Of a stretch of DNA of 26,054 nucleotides, positions 1-7,663 are shown piece after piece. Location: positions 1 through 26,054 of the forward strand of contig CAMLIA010000038.1 in the NCBI GenBank assembly GCA_946479905.1, read 5' to 3'. Each line of letters starts with the position of its first letter. The first letter of the stretch is position 1. This DNA comes from an uncultured Frankiales bacterium. GTDB taxonomy: Bacteria > Actinomycetota > Actinomycetes > Mycobacteriales > SCTD01. The notes under the pieces are model-generated. The model searched no databases, was not told the DNA's origin, and worked only from the letters and a program-made list of their open reading frames with translations. The position numbers were made by a program, and so were the translations under genes.

Positions 1-1071
1 GCGGTGGTCGCGTGGATCAGGAGCCACGGCGGCCTCGGCGGTCACCCGATCCAGGTCTACGAGTACCCGGTCAACATGAGCGACGGCTCCGCCGAGGCCT
101 GGCAGGCGCACGCCTGCGCGGCCATGACCCAGGACTTCAAGGTCCGGTTCGTCGTCACGGTCCTCGCCAGCCTCCAGACCCTGGCCAGCTGCCTGGCGAA
201 GTACGGCACGGCACTGCTCGCCGACAACACCAACTTCGGTGACGCGACTCTGGTCAAGTACGCACCGATCCTCGGCGACCCCAGCGAGGTCGGACCCGGT
301 CGCATGATGACGCTGCTGGTGGACGACCTCTGGAACCGCGGGTGGCTGACCTCGAGGTCGAAGATCGGCCTGCTGGCCCTCGACAGCCCCGACGGTCACG
401 CCACCGTTGAGGGACCCCTCACGGCCGCCCTGCGCCGGCACGGGCTGACGTCGGCCCACACGGAGTTCGTCAACCCCAACAACGGCGACGGGGGCAGCGG
501 ACAGTCGGGCAGCGCCGTGCTGCGGTTCCGGTCAGCGGGCGTCGACCGCATCATCCCCGTGATGTACTCCCCGCTCTACATGATGACGGCTGCCGAGACC
601 CAGGGGTACCGGCCGGCGTACGCGATGGTGTCCTCCCAGGGTCCCGGCGCCCTGCTCGAGGGCACCGCCCCGGCCAACCAGCTCAAGAACGCCGCCGGCA
701 TCGGCTGGCAGCCCTACCTCGACATCGGCAAGGGCACCAAGCCGGGCCCGGTCAGTCCGCGCGAGACGCTGTGCTTCGCCCTCATGAAGCAGGGCGGCCA
801 GGCCGCGACCTCGGCGCTCATCAAGGGCTTCCAGGCCCAGGTCTGCGACCTGCTCTTCTACCTCAAGGACCTCACGGACCGCCGGCCCGACATCCCGCGC
901 GACGTCATGACGTCCGGCCGCGAGGCGCTCGGCAGCAGCTTCGTCTCCCCCAGCACCTACCGGGTGGACGTGACGAAGCGCACCGACGGCATGGCGGGCT
1001 ACCGGCCGCTGGCCTTCCTCGACAGCTGCACGTGCTTCCAGTACGTCGGTCCGCTCGTCAAGGCCCCCTGA
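1..1071 (+). CDS. ABC-type substrate-binding protein (LivK-like), 5' truncated by window edge
   Basis: The reading frame is open from the first base of the window and ends at TGA, giving the last 356 residues of a type I periplasmic-binding-fold protein. The signal peptide and first lobe lie outside the window. The fold is suggested by alternating beta/alpha segments such as RSKIGLLALDSPDG and by the ligand-lobe pattern around SAGVDRIIPVMYSP. The protein resembles the complete lipoprotein at 10586-12064 in this window: both have a 'GYRPAY/RYRPGY' strand and end in a C-x-C motif (SCTCF here, SCNCL there), so they are probably paralogs. Such proteins bind amino acids or small organic acids outside the membrane and deliver them to an ABC permease. 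No permease or ATPase gene is visible on the downstream side. The substrate is unknown. The downstream gene is convergent. Confidence 0.8.
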   Translation, partial: AVVAWIRSHGGLGGHPIQVYEYPVNMSDGSAEAWQAHACAAMTQDFKVRFVVTVLASLQTLASCLAKYGTALLADNTNFGDATLVKYAPILGDPSEVGPGRMMTLLVDDLWNRGWLTSRSKIGLLALDSPDGHATVEGPLTAALRRHGLTSAHTEFVNPNNGDGGSGQSGSAVLRFRSAGVDRIIPVMYSPLYMMTAAETQGYRPAYAMVSSQGPGALLEGTAPANQLKNAAGIGWQPYLDIGKGTKPGPVSPRETLCFALMKQGGQAATSALIKGFQAQVCDLLFYLKDLTDRRPDIPRDVMTSGREALGSSFVSPSTYRVDVTKRTDGMAGYRPLAFLDSCTCFQYVGPLVKAP

Positions 1072-1095
1072 CCAGCCGGCGGGACGACCAGGGCC

Positions 1096-1695
1096 CTAGC
1101 CCTGCGCGGGTGGGCGGCCCACGGTCATCACGGCGACGAGCGCGGGATCAAGAGCCGCGGCCGTCTCGGCATCGAGCTGGGCCCCCAGCCCGTCGAGCAC
1201 CGTGGTGAAGAAGGCGCGGCCGGCTGCGGCGAACACGACGTCCGCCACGTCGGCGTCCGACAGGCCCACCCCCCGCAGCGCGTCGACGTCGGCCTGGACG
1301 ACCCCGGCGGCGTCCGCTGCGACCTTGCCGGCGAACACGTAGACCGCACGGTCGACGTCGCCGAGCGTGCCGCCCTCGGGGTCCTGCACCAGCGCGTCCA
1401 GGGTGGCCTGGTCCTCGCACTCGTCGCGCAGGAACTTCGCGTGCGCGGTGGCGCAGTACGTCGAGCGCCGGGCTCGCGCTGCGGCGATCGTCGCGATCTC
1501 GAACCGCCGGCGGTCCATGCCGCCACGGATCGCACCGTTCAGCGCGTTCCAGGCGGCGGCGATGTCCGGCCGCGTCGAGAAGGCCCCGGCGTAGTCAGGC
1601 AGGAAGCCCCACGCGCCGCGCTGCTGCGCGTAGAAGTCCTTGACGGGGCCCTCGGCGGACTCTTCCGGAACGGTCTCGATGAACACGGATCTCAT
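1096..1695 (-). CDS. AhpD-like / carboxymuconolactone decarboxylase-family protein
   Basis: This 199-residue protein has the all-helical AhpD/CMD fold pattern, with the core helix around FEIATIAAARARRSTYCATAHAKFL (residues 65-89, described here in part). Family members act as alkylhydroperoxidases through a CxxC pair with a nearby Glu and His. Here the Glu (E66), second Cys (C81) and His (H85) are present, but the first Cys position is Ser (S78), so a normal CxxC redox pair cannot form. It may be a peroxidase-related protein with one-Cys chemistry or a different function. It starts at ATG 1695 with no clear Shine-Dalgarno and is divergent from the SnoaL gene, 50 bp away. It converges on the end of the substrate-binding gene, leaving 24 bp between the stops. 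Confidence 0.8.
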   Translation of the reverse strand: MRSVFIETVPEESAEGPVKDFYAQQRGAWGFLPDYAGAFSTRPDIAAAWNALNGAIRGGMDRRRFEIATIAAARARRSTYCATAHAKFLRDECEDQATLDALVQDPEGGTLGDVDRAVYVFAGKVAADAAGVVQADVDALRGVGLSDADVADVVFAAAGRAFFTTVLDGLGAQLDAETAAALDPALVAVMTVGRPPAQG

Positions 1696-1701
1696 GCTGT
1701 C

Positions 1702-1707
1702 ACGCTC
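1702..1707 (-). promoter_or_regulatory. weak candidate -10 element for the AhpD-like gene
   Basis: Read on the minus strand the hexamer is GAGCGT, followed by six bases and then the ATG at 1695. This fits only the loose nAnnnT pattern of actinobacterial -10 elements at a leaderless spacing. No -35 box or Shine-Dalgarno is evident. Confidence 0.25.
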
Positions 1708-1732
1708 AGGTCCCCGGCGGGGCTGCTCGGCC

Positions 1733-1738
1733 TAGGCT
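1733..1738 (+). promoter_or_regulatory. candidate -10 element (TAGGCT) for a leaderless SnoaL mRNA
   Basis: TAGGCT matches the actinobacterial -10 consensus TANNNT and lies seven bases before the ATG at 1746, so transcription would start at or next to the start codon. No Shine-Dalgarno is present. The same TAGGCT with seven bases and ATG occurs before the adenosyltransferase gene at 21587. Confidence 0.5.
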
Positions 1739-1745
1739 CCGGCGC

Positions 1746-2192
1746 ATGGACAGCGCTCGGGAGATCGAGAACCTGCTCTACACCTACGCCGAGCGGATCG
1801 ACCGCGGCGACCTCGACGGCGTGGCTGACCTCTTCGCCCACGGCCGCATCCACGGGGTGGAGAACGGCCCGCCGGAGACGGTCTTCGAGGGCCGGGAGCG
1901 GGTCCGGTCGATGTACGAGATGTCGACCCGGTTGTACGACGACGGCACGCCCAAGACCAAGCACGTGACCACCAACGCGCAGATCGAGGTCACCGGCGAG
2001 ACCGGCGCCGCCAGGTCGTACTACACCGTCTTCCAGGCCACCCCGGACCTGCCCCTGCAGCCGATCATCACCGGGCGCTACGCCGACACCTTCCACCGCA
2101 TCGACGGCGTGTGGTGGTTCGACACCCGGGTGATGTTCGTCGACCAGGTGGGCGACCTCAGCCACCACCTCAGGTACGCGCTGCCCTCCTGA
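1746..2192 (+). CDS. SnoaL-like (NTF2-fold) protein
   Basis: This 148-residue protein begins with the typical SnoaL/NTF2-like helix, IENLLYTYAERIDRGDLDGV, followed by a 'DLFAHGRI' turn and a strand-rich C-terminal half ending in a WWFDTRVMFVD strand. The cone-shaped fold is used by polyketide cyclases, limonene-epoxide hydrolases, steroid isomerases and ring-hydroxylating dioxygenase small subunits. The conserved Tyr/Asp/Arg-Gly-Asp pattern near residues 14-22 is common in the SnoaL_4 group, but I cannot assign a reaction. The ATG at 1746 is preferred because a TAGGCT -10 motif sits seven bases upstream. A second, more distant member of the same fold is at 24477-24881. Confidence 0.8.
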   Translation: MDSAREIENLLYTYAERIDRGDLDGVADLFAHGRIHGVENGPPETVFEGRERVRSMYEMSTRLYDDGTPKTKHVTTNAQIEVTGETGAARSYYTVFQATPDLPLQPIITGRYADTFHRIDGVWWFDTRVMFVDQVGDLSHHLRYALPS

Positions 2193-2226
2193 CCCACAGC
2201 CCCTCACGGCGCAGCCGCCGATCGGC

Positions 2227-2232
2227 GAGAAT
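2227..2232 (+). promoter_or_regulatory. candidate -10 element (GAGAAT), leaderless arrangement
   Basis: GAGAAT lies six bases before the GTG at 2239, and there is no Shine-Dalgarno. The A in position 2 and T in position 6 fit the core of the actinobacterial -10 box. This would place the transcription start at the GTG. Confidence 0.4.
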
Positions 2233-2238
2233 GGGACC

Positions 2239-4059
2239 GTGAGCACGCCCGAGCTGCACCGCCCTCCCGTCTACGCCTGTCACGCGGGCGCGGTGCTGCA
2301 CGCGCACTCGGCGGACACGCTCGAGCCTGCCGTGGTGCTCTGGACGTTCCTGCCGAACGGCTCCAGTGAGCGGGTGGACGACGCCGACGCCAGGGTCGAC
2401 GTGCACAGCGACGGCCCCGGCGCCTCGACGCTGACGGTCCGGGTGCTCGCGGAGGGCCAGTCGCTGTCGTGGCAGCTGCCCATCGCCCCCTTCGTCGCCG
2501 CGCTGCCGGGGCAGCCGGGCGACGACGGCCGGATGGTGCTGCTCGCCCTGATGGACGCCGAGCCCGAGGGGCAGTTCTGGGCCGCCCCGGTCGACTGCGA
2601 GCGGCTCTCCGCGGAGCTGCAGATCCCCGTCACCGACCTCGCCGACGCGCTCCGCGGCCGGCTCACCCCGTGGCTGGCCGACGACGTCGACCTGCTCCTG
2701 CACGACGACGCCCACGAGCACGCCGCGGACCGGTCCCCCGCGCAGACGCTTGCCACAGCGGTGCTCGCGCACTACCGCGGGGACCTCGCCGCCGAGGAGG
2801 AGACGGCCCGGCTGCTGCGGGCCTTCGACTACGCCCACAAGGACTACGCCGGCGAGCTGGGGGCCCGGCTGTGCGTGGCCCTCGCGACCGCGGTGATCCT
2901 GGCCGGTGAGAGCGGCGTGCGGCAGGTCCTCGAGCAGACCGGGCCCTTCGAGCCTGAGGTGAGCCGGCTGCTCACCGGTGTCCCCGCCGTGCTCCGCCCG
3001 GACGACCCGACCGCGGACGACGCCGACGCGACCGCCAACGTGCTGCTCGGCGGCACCGACACCGGCGAGGCGGTGAAGGCGGCCGTGGCCTGCGTGGCGC
3101 GGCTGGCCCGGGTGGCGCTCGGCGAGGACGTTCCCGACGAGGAGCTGCTGCGCCGGCTGTCGATGGTGAGCGACGCGGGACAGGCCCGGCTCGCCGGGCT
3201 GTGGGTCGACCTCGCGGTCGCGGCCGCCGGCCAGTCCGACACCGACCAGCTGCTGGCGTCTGACCTCGCGAGCCGCATCGAGGCGGAAGGGCCGCCGGCC
3301 GGGGCATGGCTGCGCAGCACAGCGGCCACCCTCGGAGCCTTCGCCCTGGAGGTCAGCGGCCGCAGCGGGTCCCGGGTCGCGGAGCCGGTGCGGGAGCTCG
3401 ACGCGTTCCTCGCCACCCGGTTGCGCGCCGGCGAGTCGGTGCCGGCGGAGACCGCCGCCACCGCCGTGCGGCACTGCCTGTCCCTCGCGCGCTTCGTCCG
3501 GTCGCGCGCGGGCATCGGCCCGGGCGCCTGGCGGCAGGTGCCGGTGGACTCGGCCGCCCAGGCTGTCGGTGCCGCGCTCGCGCGCGGGCTCGCGGCGGAC
3601 CTGGCCGTGGACCTGCTCGACGAGCTCCTGGAGAACGACGTCGACGGCGCCGACGTGCTCGAGGCCTGCGTCTGCGCGACCGCGCAGCTGCTCGTGGAGC
3701 TCGACCCGCACGACGGGACGGAGACCGTGGGCTCGCAGATCGGAGCGCTCCTCGAGGGCACGCCGAAGGCGATGCGCTGGCTGCTGCTCGCGTGCCTGTT
3801 CGAGGCGCCCGAGCACGACCCCGCGGCGACCGACCTGCGGAGCTACCTGCCCTCCGTCACGACCCCGGCGGACTCCACCCGACAGGCTGCGAAGAGCGGC
3901 CGCCGTGCGGTGCTGTCGGCCGGTCTGACCGTGCTGGGATCGCTCGCCGGGATGGTCGGGGACACGCTGGGCATCCCCCGGGAGGAGCTGCTCGCGCTGG
4001 TCCTGCCGGCCGCCCTGATGGAGCACGACCTGCTCACGCTGCCGGCCGAACCTGCCTGA
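2239..4059 (+). CDS. large hypothetical protein, no recognised domain
   Basis: I do not recognise this 606-residue protein. It has no signal peptide or transmembrane segment, so it should be cytoplasmic. Residues 1-110 are strand-rich and hydrophilic. A linker rich in Asp and His (DLLLHDDAHEHAADRSP) follows. The remainder, from about residue 170, is Ala/Leu-rich and helical, with repeated helix pairs that suggest an alpha-solenoid-like array or a scaffold. The stretch DDPTADDADATAN around 255-267 is acidic and probably disordered. The GTG start is supported by the upstream -10-like motif and the lack of a competing in-frame start. It stands alone between the SnoaL gene and the convergent pepN (24 bp between stops), so context gives no function. 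Confidence 0.75.
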   Translation: MSTPELHRPPVYACHAGAVLHAHSADTLEPAVVLWTFLPNGSSERVDDADARVDVHSDGPGASTLTVRVLAEGQSLSWQLPIAPFVAALPGQPGDDGRMVLLALMDAEPEGQFWAAPVDCERLSAELQIPVTDLADALRGRLTPWLADDVDLLLHDDAHEHAADRSPAQTLATAVLAHYRGDLAAEEETARLLRAFDYAHKDYAGELGARLCVALATAVILAGESGVRQVLEQTGPFEPEVSRLLTGVPAVLRPDDPTADDADATANVLLGGTDTGEAVKAAVACVARLARVALGEDVPDEELLRRLSMVSDAGQARLAGLWVDLAVAAAGQSDTDQLLASDLASRIEAEGPPAGAWLRSTAATLGAFALEVSGRSGSRVAEPVRELDAFLATRLRAGESVPAETAATAVRHCLSLARFVRSRAGIGPGAWRQVPVDSAAQAVGAALARGLAADLAVDLLDELLENDVDGADVLEACVCATAQLLVELDPHDGTETVGSQIGALLEGTPKAMRWLLLACLFEAPEHDPAATDLRSYLPSVTTPADSTRQAAKSGRRAVLSAGLTVLGSLAGMVGDTLGIPREELLALVLPAALMEHDLLTLPAEPA

Positions 4060-4083
4060 CGGCCGCGGCGAGCAGCACCCGCC

Positions 4084-6579
4084 TCACACGGTCACCGGTG
4101 CCTCGAGCGCGCGGCAGCGCAGGCCCCGCTCGACCTCGTCCCGGACCTCCTCGACCACCCGACGGAGCGAGCCGGGCAGGCCGGCGGCGAGCGCCGTGTC
4201 GAGAGCGGCCAGCCCCGACGGTGTGACGTCCCAGCACGGGAGCAGCGCGCGGACCTGGAACGGCACCGTCGCTGACGCCGCCGCCCGGGCCGCCCAGAGC
4301 GTCGGCAGGTCGGCGTAGCAGCGCTCGGCGTAGGGCGCCAGCAGCTCGCGCTGCTCGGGGACGTTGAAGCCCGTGATGACCGCCAGGGTCTCGTGGTGGG
4401 AGAGGCCCTCGGCCGCGACCACCTGCGCCCAGGCCCGCGCCTTGGCGTCCGCGGTAGGCCGGGCCGCCAGCGCGGTCAGCTGGTGCAGCCGGCCCTCGGC
4501 GGTGTCGTCGCGGGCAAGCTCGGCGGCGATGACCGGGACGTCGGCCGCGCCCAGCGCTGCCAGCCGGCGCACGACGCCCCACCTCATGCCGGTGTCGATC
4601 GCGAGCCCCGGGACGACGCCGGGGCGCTCGAGCAGCTCCCACAGCTGGGCCACCTGGGCAGGTGAGACGGCGTTCTCCACGAACGCGGTGGCGAAGGCCC
4701 GCTGGTGGTCGGAGCCGGCCGGTGCGGCGACGGCGGCGTGCAGGCAGGCCGCGCTCAGCTCCTCGAGCCGGCGGGCAGCCTGCTCGGGTGCGCCGAGGTG
4801 CAGGACGGCCTGCCGGCTCTGCTGCAGCAGCCGCTCGACGACCCCGTGGTCGCTCTCGGCGGCCATCCCCTTCAGCACCAGCGCGAGGTAGTCCCCGGCC
4901 GGGACCTCGGCGTCCCGGGTCATGTCCCAGGCGGCCCCCCAGCAGACCGCGCGGGCGAGGCTGTCGTCGAGGACGTCGATGTGCTCGAGCAGCACCTGCC
5001 AGGAGCTGTCGTCGAGGCGCACCTTGGCGTAGGAAAGGTCCCTGTCGTTGACGAGCAGCAGCTCGCCAGGTCCGGGACCGGCGAGCCCGGGAACGCGCTG
5101 CCGCTCCGCCGTGAGGTCCAGCTCCACCCCACGATCGCGGAGCAGCCGGCCGTCCTGGAAGCGGTAGACACCGAGCGCGAGCCGGTGCGACCGGCACGGC
5201 GCCGACTGCTCCAGGACGACGGCGCCGCCGGTCACCTCGGCGCGCACTGTGCTGACGCCCGTCGTGTGCAGCCAGGAGCGGCTCCAGTCCGCGAGCTCCC
5301 GGCCGCTGCTCGCCTCGAGGTGCCGCAGCAGGTCCGCGAAGTCGGTGCTTCCCCAGGCGTGCTCGGCGAAGTAGCTGCGCAGGCCGGCGAAGAAGGCCTC
5401 CTCACCGACCCACGCCACCAGCTGGCGCAGCGCCGACGCCCCCTTGGCGTAGGTGATCCCGTCGAAGTTGGCAGTCGCGGTCTCGATGTCGGTGGCGTCG
5501 GCGATGACGGGGTGCGTCGTCGGCAGCTGGTCCTCGGTGCGGGCCATCGTCTTGGCGACGTCGCAGAAGTACGTCCAGGCCTCGCGGAACTCCGTCGCCT
5601 CGACGAGGGCGTGCACCGAGACGAAGGTGGCGAACGCCTCGTTCAGCCACAGGTCGTCCCACCAGCGCATCGTGACGAGGTTGCCGAACCACATGTGCGC
5701 GAGCTCGTGCAGCACGACCTCGGCCCGCCGCATGGCCAGGCTGCGCGTCACCTGCGAGCGGAACAGCAGCCGCTCCGTCAGGATCACGCACGCGACGTTC
5801 TCCATGGCGCCCGCGTTGAACTCGGGGACGAACACCTGGTCGTACTTGCCGAACGGGTAGGGCTGCGCGAACAGCTCCCGGAAGTGGTCGAAGCCCTGGC
5901 GGGTGACGGTGAGGACGGCCTCGGCGTCGAGGTGCTCGACCAGCGAGGCGCGGCAGTAGAGCCCCAGCGGGATGCCGTCGTGCTCGCTCTGCAACCGGGT
6001 GTACGGGCCGGCGGCGAGCGCGTAGAGGTAGGTGCTGATCGAGTCGGACGTGCCGAACCGCCAGGTCGTGACGTCGGCCGCAGCGGTCACCTCGGCTGTC
6101 GTCGTCGAGATGACCCGCCAGCCCGGGGGGCAGCGCACGGTGAGGGTCCATGGCGCCTTGAGGTCCGGCTGGTCGAAGCACGCCAGGACGCGGTGCGCCT
6201 CGAACGGCTCGAACTGCGTGTAGAGGTAGGCCTCGCCGTCCACGGGGTCGACGAAGCGGTGCAGCCCCTCGCCGGTCGAGCTGTAGTCGCAGTCCGCCAC
6301 CACGGTCAGCCGGTTGTGCTCCGTGAGGTCCTCGAGGACGATCCGGCAGCCGTCGAAGACCTCGCGCGGGTCGAGCTCCCGGCCGTTCAGGTCGACCGAC
6401 ACGACCCGCGCGGCCACGAGGTCGATGAACGTCGTCTCGCCCGGCACCGCCTCGAAGAGTGCCGTCGTCGTCGACCGGAAGCCCTCGCCGGACGTGAGGT
6501 CGAGCTGCACGTCGTACGACGGGCGGCGCACCACCCGCGACCGGGCCTGCGCCTCGGCACGCGTGAGGTCGTTCCTCAC
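4084..6579 (-). CDS. pepN: aminopeptidase N (M1 family zinc metallopeptidase)
   Basis: This 831-residue M1 aminopeptidase removes N-terminal residues from peptides in the cytoplasm. Visible motifs are GAMEN (257-261), the zinc site HELAH (291-295) with the third ligand Glu in WLNEAF (E314), and the catalytic Tyr in GITYAKG (Y377). The N-terminal 'saddle' beta domain precedes them, and an ERAP1-like helical C-terminal domain fills residues from about 510 to the end. The length fits actinobacterial PepN (about 830-860). I chose GTG at 6579 because it overlaps the stop of the upstream dehydrogenase as GTGA, giving translational coupling, and because MeN-terminal family sequences begin close to 'NDLTRAEAQAR'. 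The longer open frame to 6873 is Arg-rich and antisense-like, so I exclude it. It is the last gene of the 12064-to-4084 cluster. Confidence 0.95.
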   Translation of the reverse strand: MRNDLTRAEAQARSRVVRRPSYDVQLDLTSGEGFRSTTTALFEAVPGETTFIDLVAARVVSVDLNGRELDPREVFDGCRIVLEDLTEHNRLTVVADCDYSSTGEGLHRFVDPVDGEAYLYTQFEPFEAHRVLACFDQPDLKAPWTLTVRCPPGWRVISTTTAEVTAAADVTTWRFGTSDSISTYLYALAAGPYTRLQSEHDGIPLGLYCRASLVEHLDAEAVLTVTRQGFDHFRELFAQPYPFGKYDQVFVPEFNAGAMENVACVILTERLLFRSQVTRSLAMRRAEVVLHELAHMWFGNLVTMRWWDDLWLNEAFATFVSVHALVEATEFREAWTYFCDVAKTMARTEDQLPTTHPVIADATDIETATANFDGITYAKGASALRQLVAWVGEEAFFAGLRSYFAEHAWGSTDFADLLRHLEASSGRELADWSRSWLHTTGVSTVRAEVTGGAVVLEQSAPCRSHRLALGVYRFQDGRLLRDRGVELDLTAERQRVPGLAGPGPGELLLVNDRDLSYAKVRLDDSSWQVLLEHIDVLDDSLARAVCWGAAWDMTRDAEVPAGDYLALVLKGMAAESDHGVVERLLQQSRQAVLHLGAPEQAARRLEELSAACLHAAVAAPAGSDHQRAFATAFVENAVSPAQVAQLWELLERPGVVPGLAIDTGMRWGVVRRLAALGAADVPVIAAELARDDTAEGRLHQLTALAARPTADAKARAWAQVVAAEGLSHHETLAVITGFNVPEQRELLAPYAERCYADLPTLWAARAAASATVPFQVRALLPCWDVTPSGLAALDTALAAGLPGSLRRVVEEVRDEVERGLRCRALEAPVTV

Positions 6580-7619
6580 CCCGCGACCGCTCCGGCGACG
6601 CGGTCCTCGGCCACGGCGAGGGCAGCCGCCAACGGCGTGCAGCCCTGCTCGGCGGCCCGGGCGTAGACGTCGCCGAGGGTGCTCCCGATCCTGGCCACCG
6701 CGGCCATCGCGACACCGACGTCCTTGCTGCCGAGCTCCATCTCGAAGCCGTAGACGACACCGCCGGCGTTGACGAGGAAGTCCGGGGCCCAGAGGATGCC
6801 GCGCCCGGCGAGCAGGTCGGCCACGCCGTCGTCGGCGAGCTGGTTGTTGGCAGGACCCACGACGGCGGCGCACCGCAGAGCCGGCACGCTCGTGGCCGTC
6901 AGCACGCCGCCCAGCGCCGCCGGCACCAGGATGTCGGTCTCACCGGCGAGCGCCTCGTGGCCGGGCAGCCACTCCGCGCCCAGCGAGGCGGCCAGCTCCC
7001 TCTTCGCCGGGTCGATGTCGGTCACGGCGAGCTTGGCGCCGTCCGTGCGCAACCGCTCGGCGAGCCGGGACCCGACCTGCCCGAGACCGATGATCGTCAC
7101 GCGGCGCCCGGCCAGGTCGGGTGTCCCCCAGACGGTCTCGGAGGTCACCCGCAGCGACTCGTACACGCCTGCCGCGGTGGGGGCCGACGGCTCACCGATC
7201 CCCCCGGCGGCCTCCGGCAGCCCGAAGGCGTACCGGGTCCGCTCGGCAACCACCGCCATGTCCTCGGCCGTCGTGCCGACGTCCTCACCCACGCCGTACG
7301 CACCACCGAGCGACTCGATGCTGTCGGCCAGGTCGTGGAGCACGTCGCGTCGCCGCGACGCCGTCAGCTCGACGTCCGGCGGGAGCGCGATCACGCTCTT
7401 CCCGCCCCCGAGCGGGAGACCGGCGAGCGCGCACTTGAGCGTCATCGCGCTGGACAGCCGCAGGGCGTCCTCCAGGCCGTCCCGCCAGTCGTCGTACCGC
7501 CACATCCGGCAGCCACCGACGGCCTGCCCGAGCGCGGTGGAGTGCACCGCGACGATCACGGGCAGCCCCGAGCGCGGACCGGTCGAGACGAGCACCTTCT
7601 CGTGCACCAGCGAGGTCAT
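6576..7619 (-). CDS. Glu/Leu/Phe/Val dehydrogenase (leucine/valine dehydrogenase type)
   Basis: This 347-residue enzyme should oxidatively deaminate a branched-chain amino acid to its 2-keto acid with NAD+. Key features are GGCRMW (35-40), the substrate and catalytic lysines in MTLKCALAGLPLGGGKS (K62, K74), the Asp in GEDVGT (D113), a Rossmann GLGQVG (178-183) and a following acidic 'TDIDPAKR' typical of NAD+ preference. The length matches leucine/valine dehydrogenases (about 350) rather than glutamate dehydrogenases (about 420-450). ATG 7619 is preferred over the upstream frame. A GACACT -10-like motif lies six bases before it and no Shine-Dalgarno is seen, so it may have its own promoter in the 44 bp after the PucR gene. 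Its stop overlaps the pepN start. Confidence 0.92.
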   Translation of the reverse strand: MTSLVHEKVLVSTGPRSGLPVIVAVHSTALGQAVGGCRMWRYDDWRDGLEDALRLSSAMTLKCALAGLPLGGGKSVIALPPDVELTASRRRDVLHDLADSIESLGGAYGVGEDVGTTAEDMAVVAERTRYAFGLPEAAGGIGEPSAPTAAGVYESLRVTSETVWGTPDLAGRRVTIIGLGQVGSRLAERLRTDGAKLAVTDIDPAKRELAASLGAEWLPGHEALAGETDILVPAALGGVLTATSVPALRCAAVVGPANNQLADDGVADLLAGRGILWAPDFLVNAGGVVYGFEMELGSKDVGVAMAAVARIGSTLGDVYARAAEQGCTPLAAALAVAEDRVAGAVAG

Positions 7620-7625
7620 GCGAGA

Positions 7626-7631
7626 AGTGTC
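7626..7631 (-). promoter_or_regulatory. candidate -10 element (GACACT) for the dehydrogenase gene
   Basis: On the minus strand GACACT is followed by six bases and then ATG 7619, with no Shine-Dalgarno. It lies in the 44-bp gap after the PucR stop. If real, it would give a leaderless dehydrogenase-pepN transcript separate from readthrough. Confidence 0.35.
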
Positions 7632-7663
7632 CGGTCTCGCGGGGCTGCGGGCCTCGGAGATCG

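Noticed and set aside
4060..4083. terminator between the orphan gene and convergent pepN
   Set aside because: The 24 bases contain no convincing inverted repeat or T-tract.
4705..6666. 653-codon plus-strand frame inside pepN
   Set aside because: It is the antisense of the aminopeptidase and shows no protein-like motif.
6580..6873. N-terminal extension of pepN (98 codons)
   Set aside because: Arg-rich, overlaps the dehydrogenase coding region, and the GTGA-coupled start at 6579 gives the normal family N-terminus.
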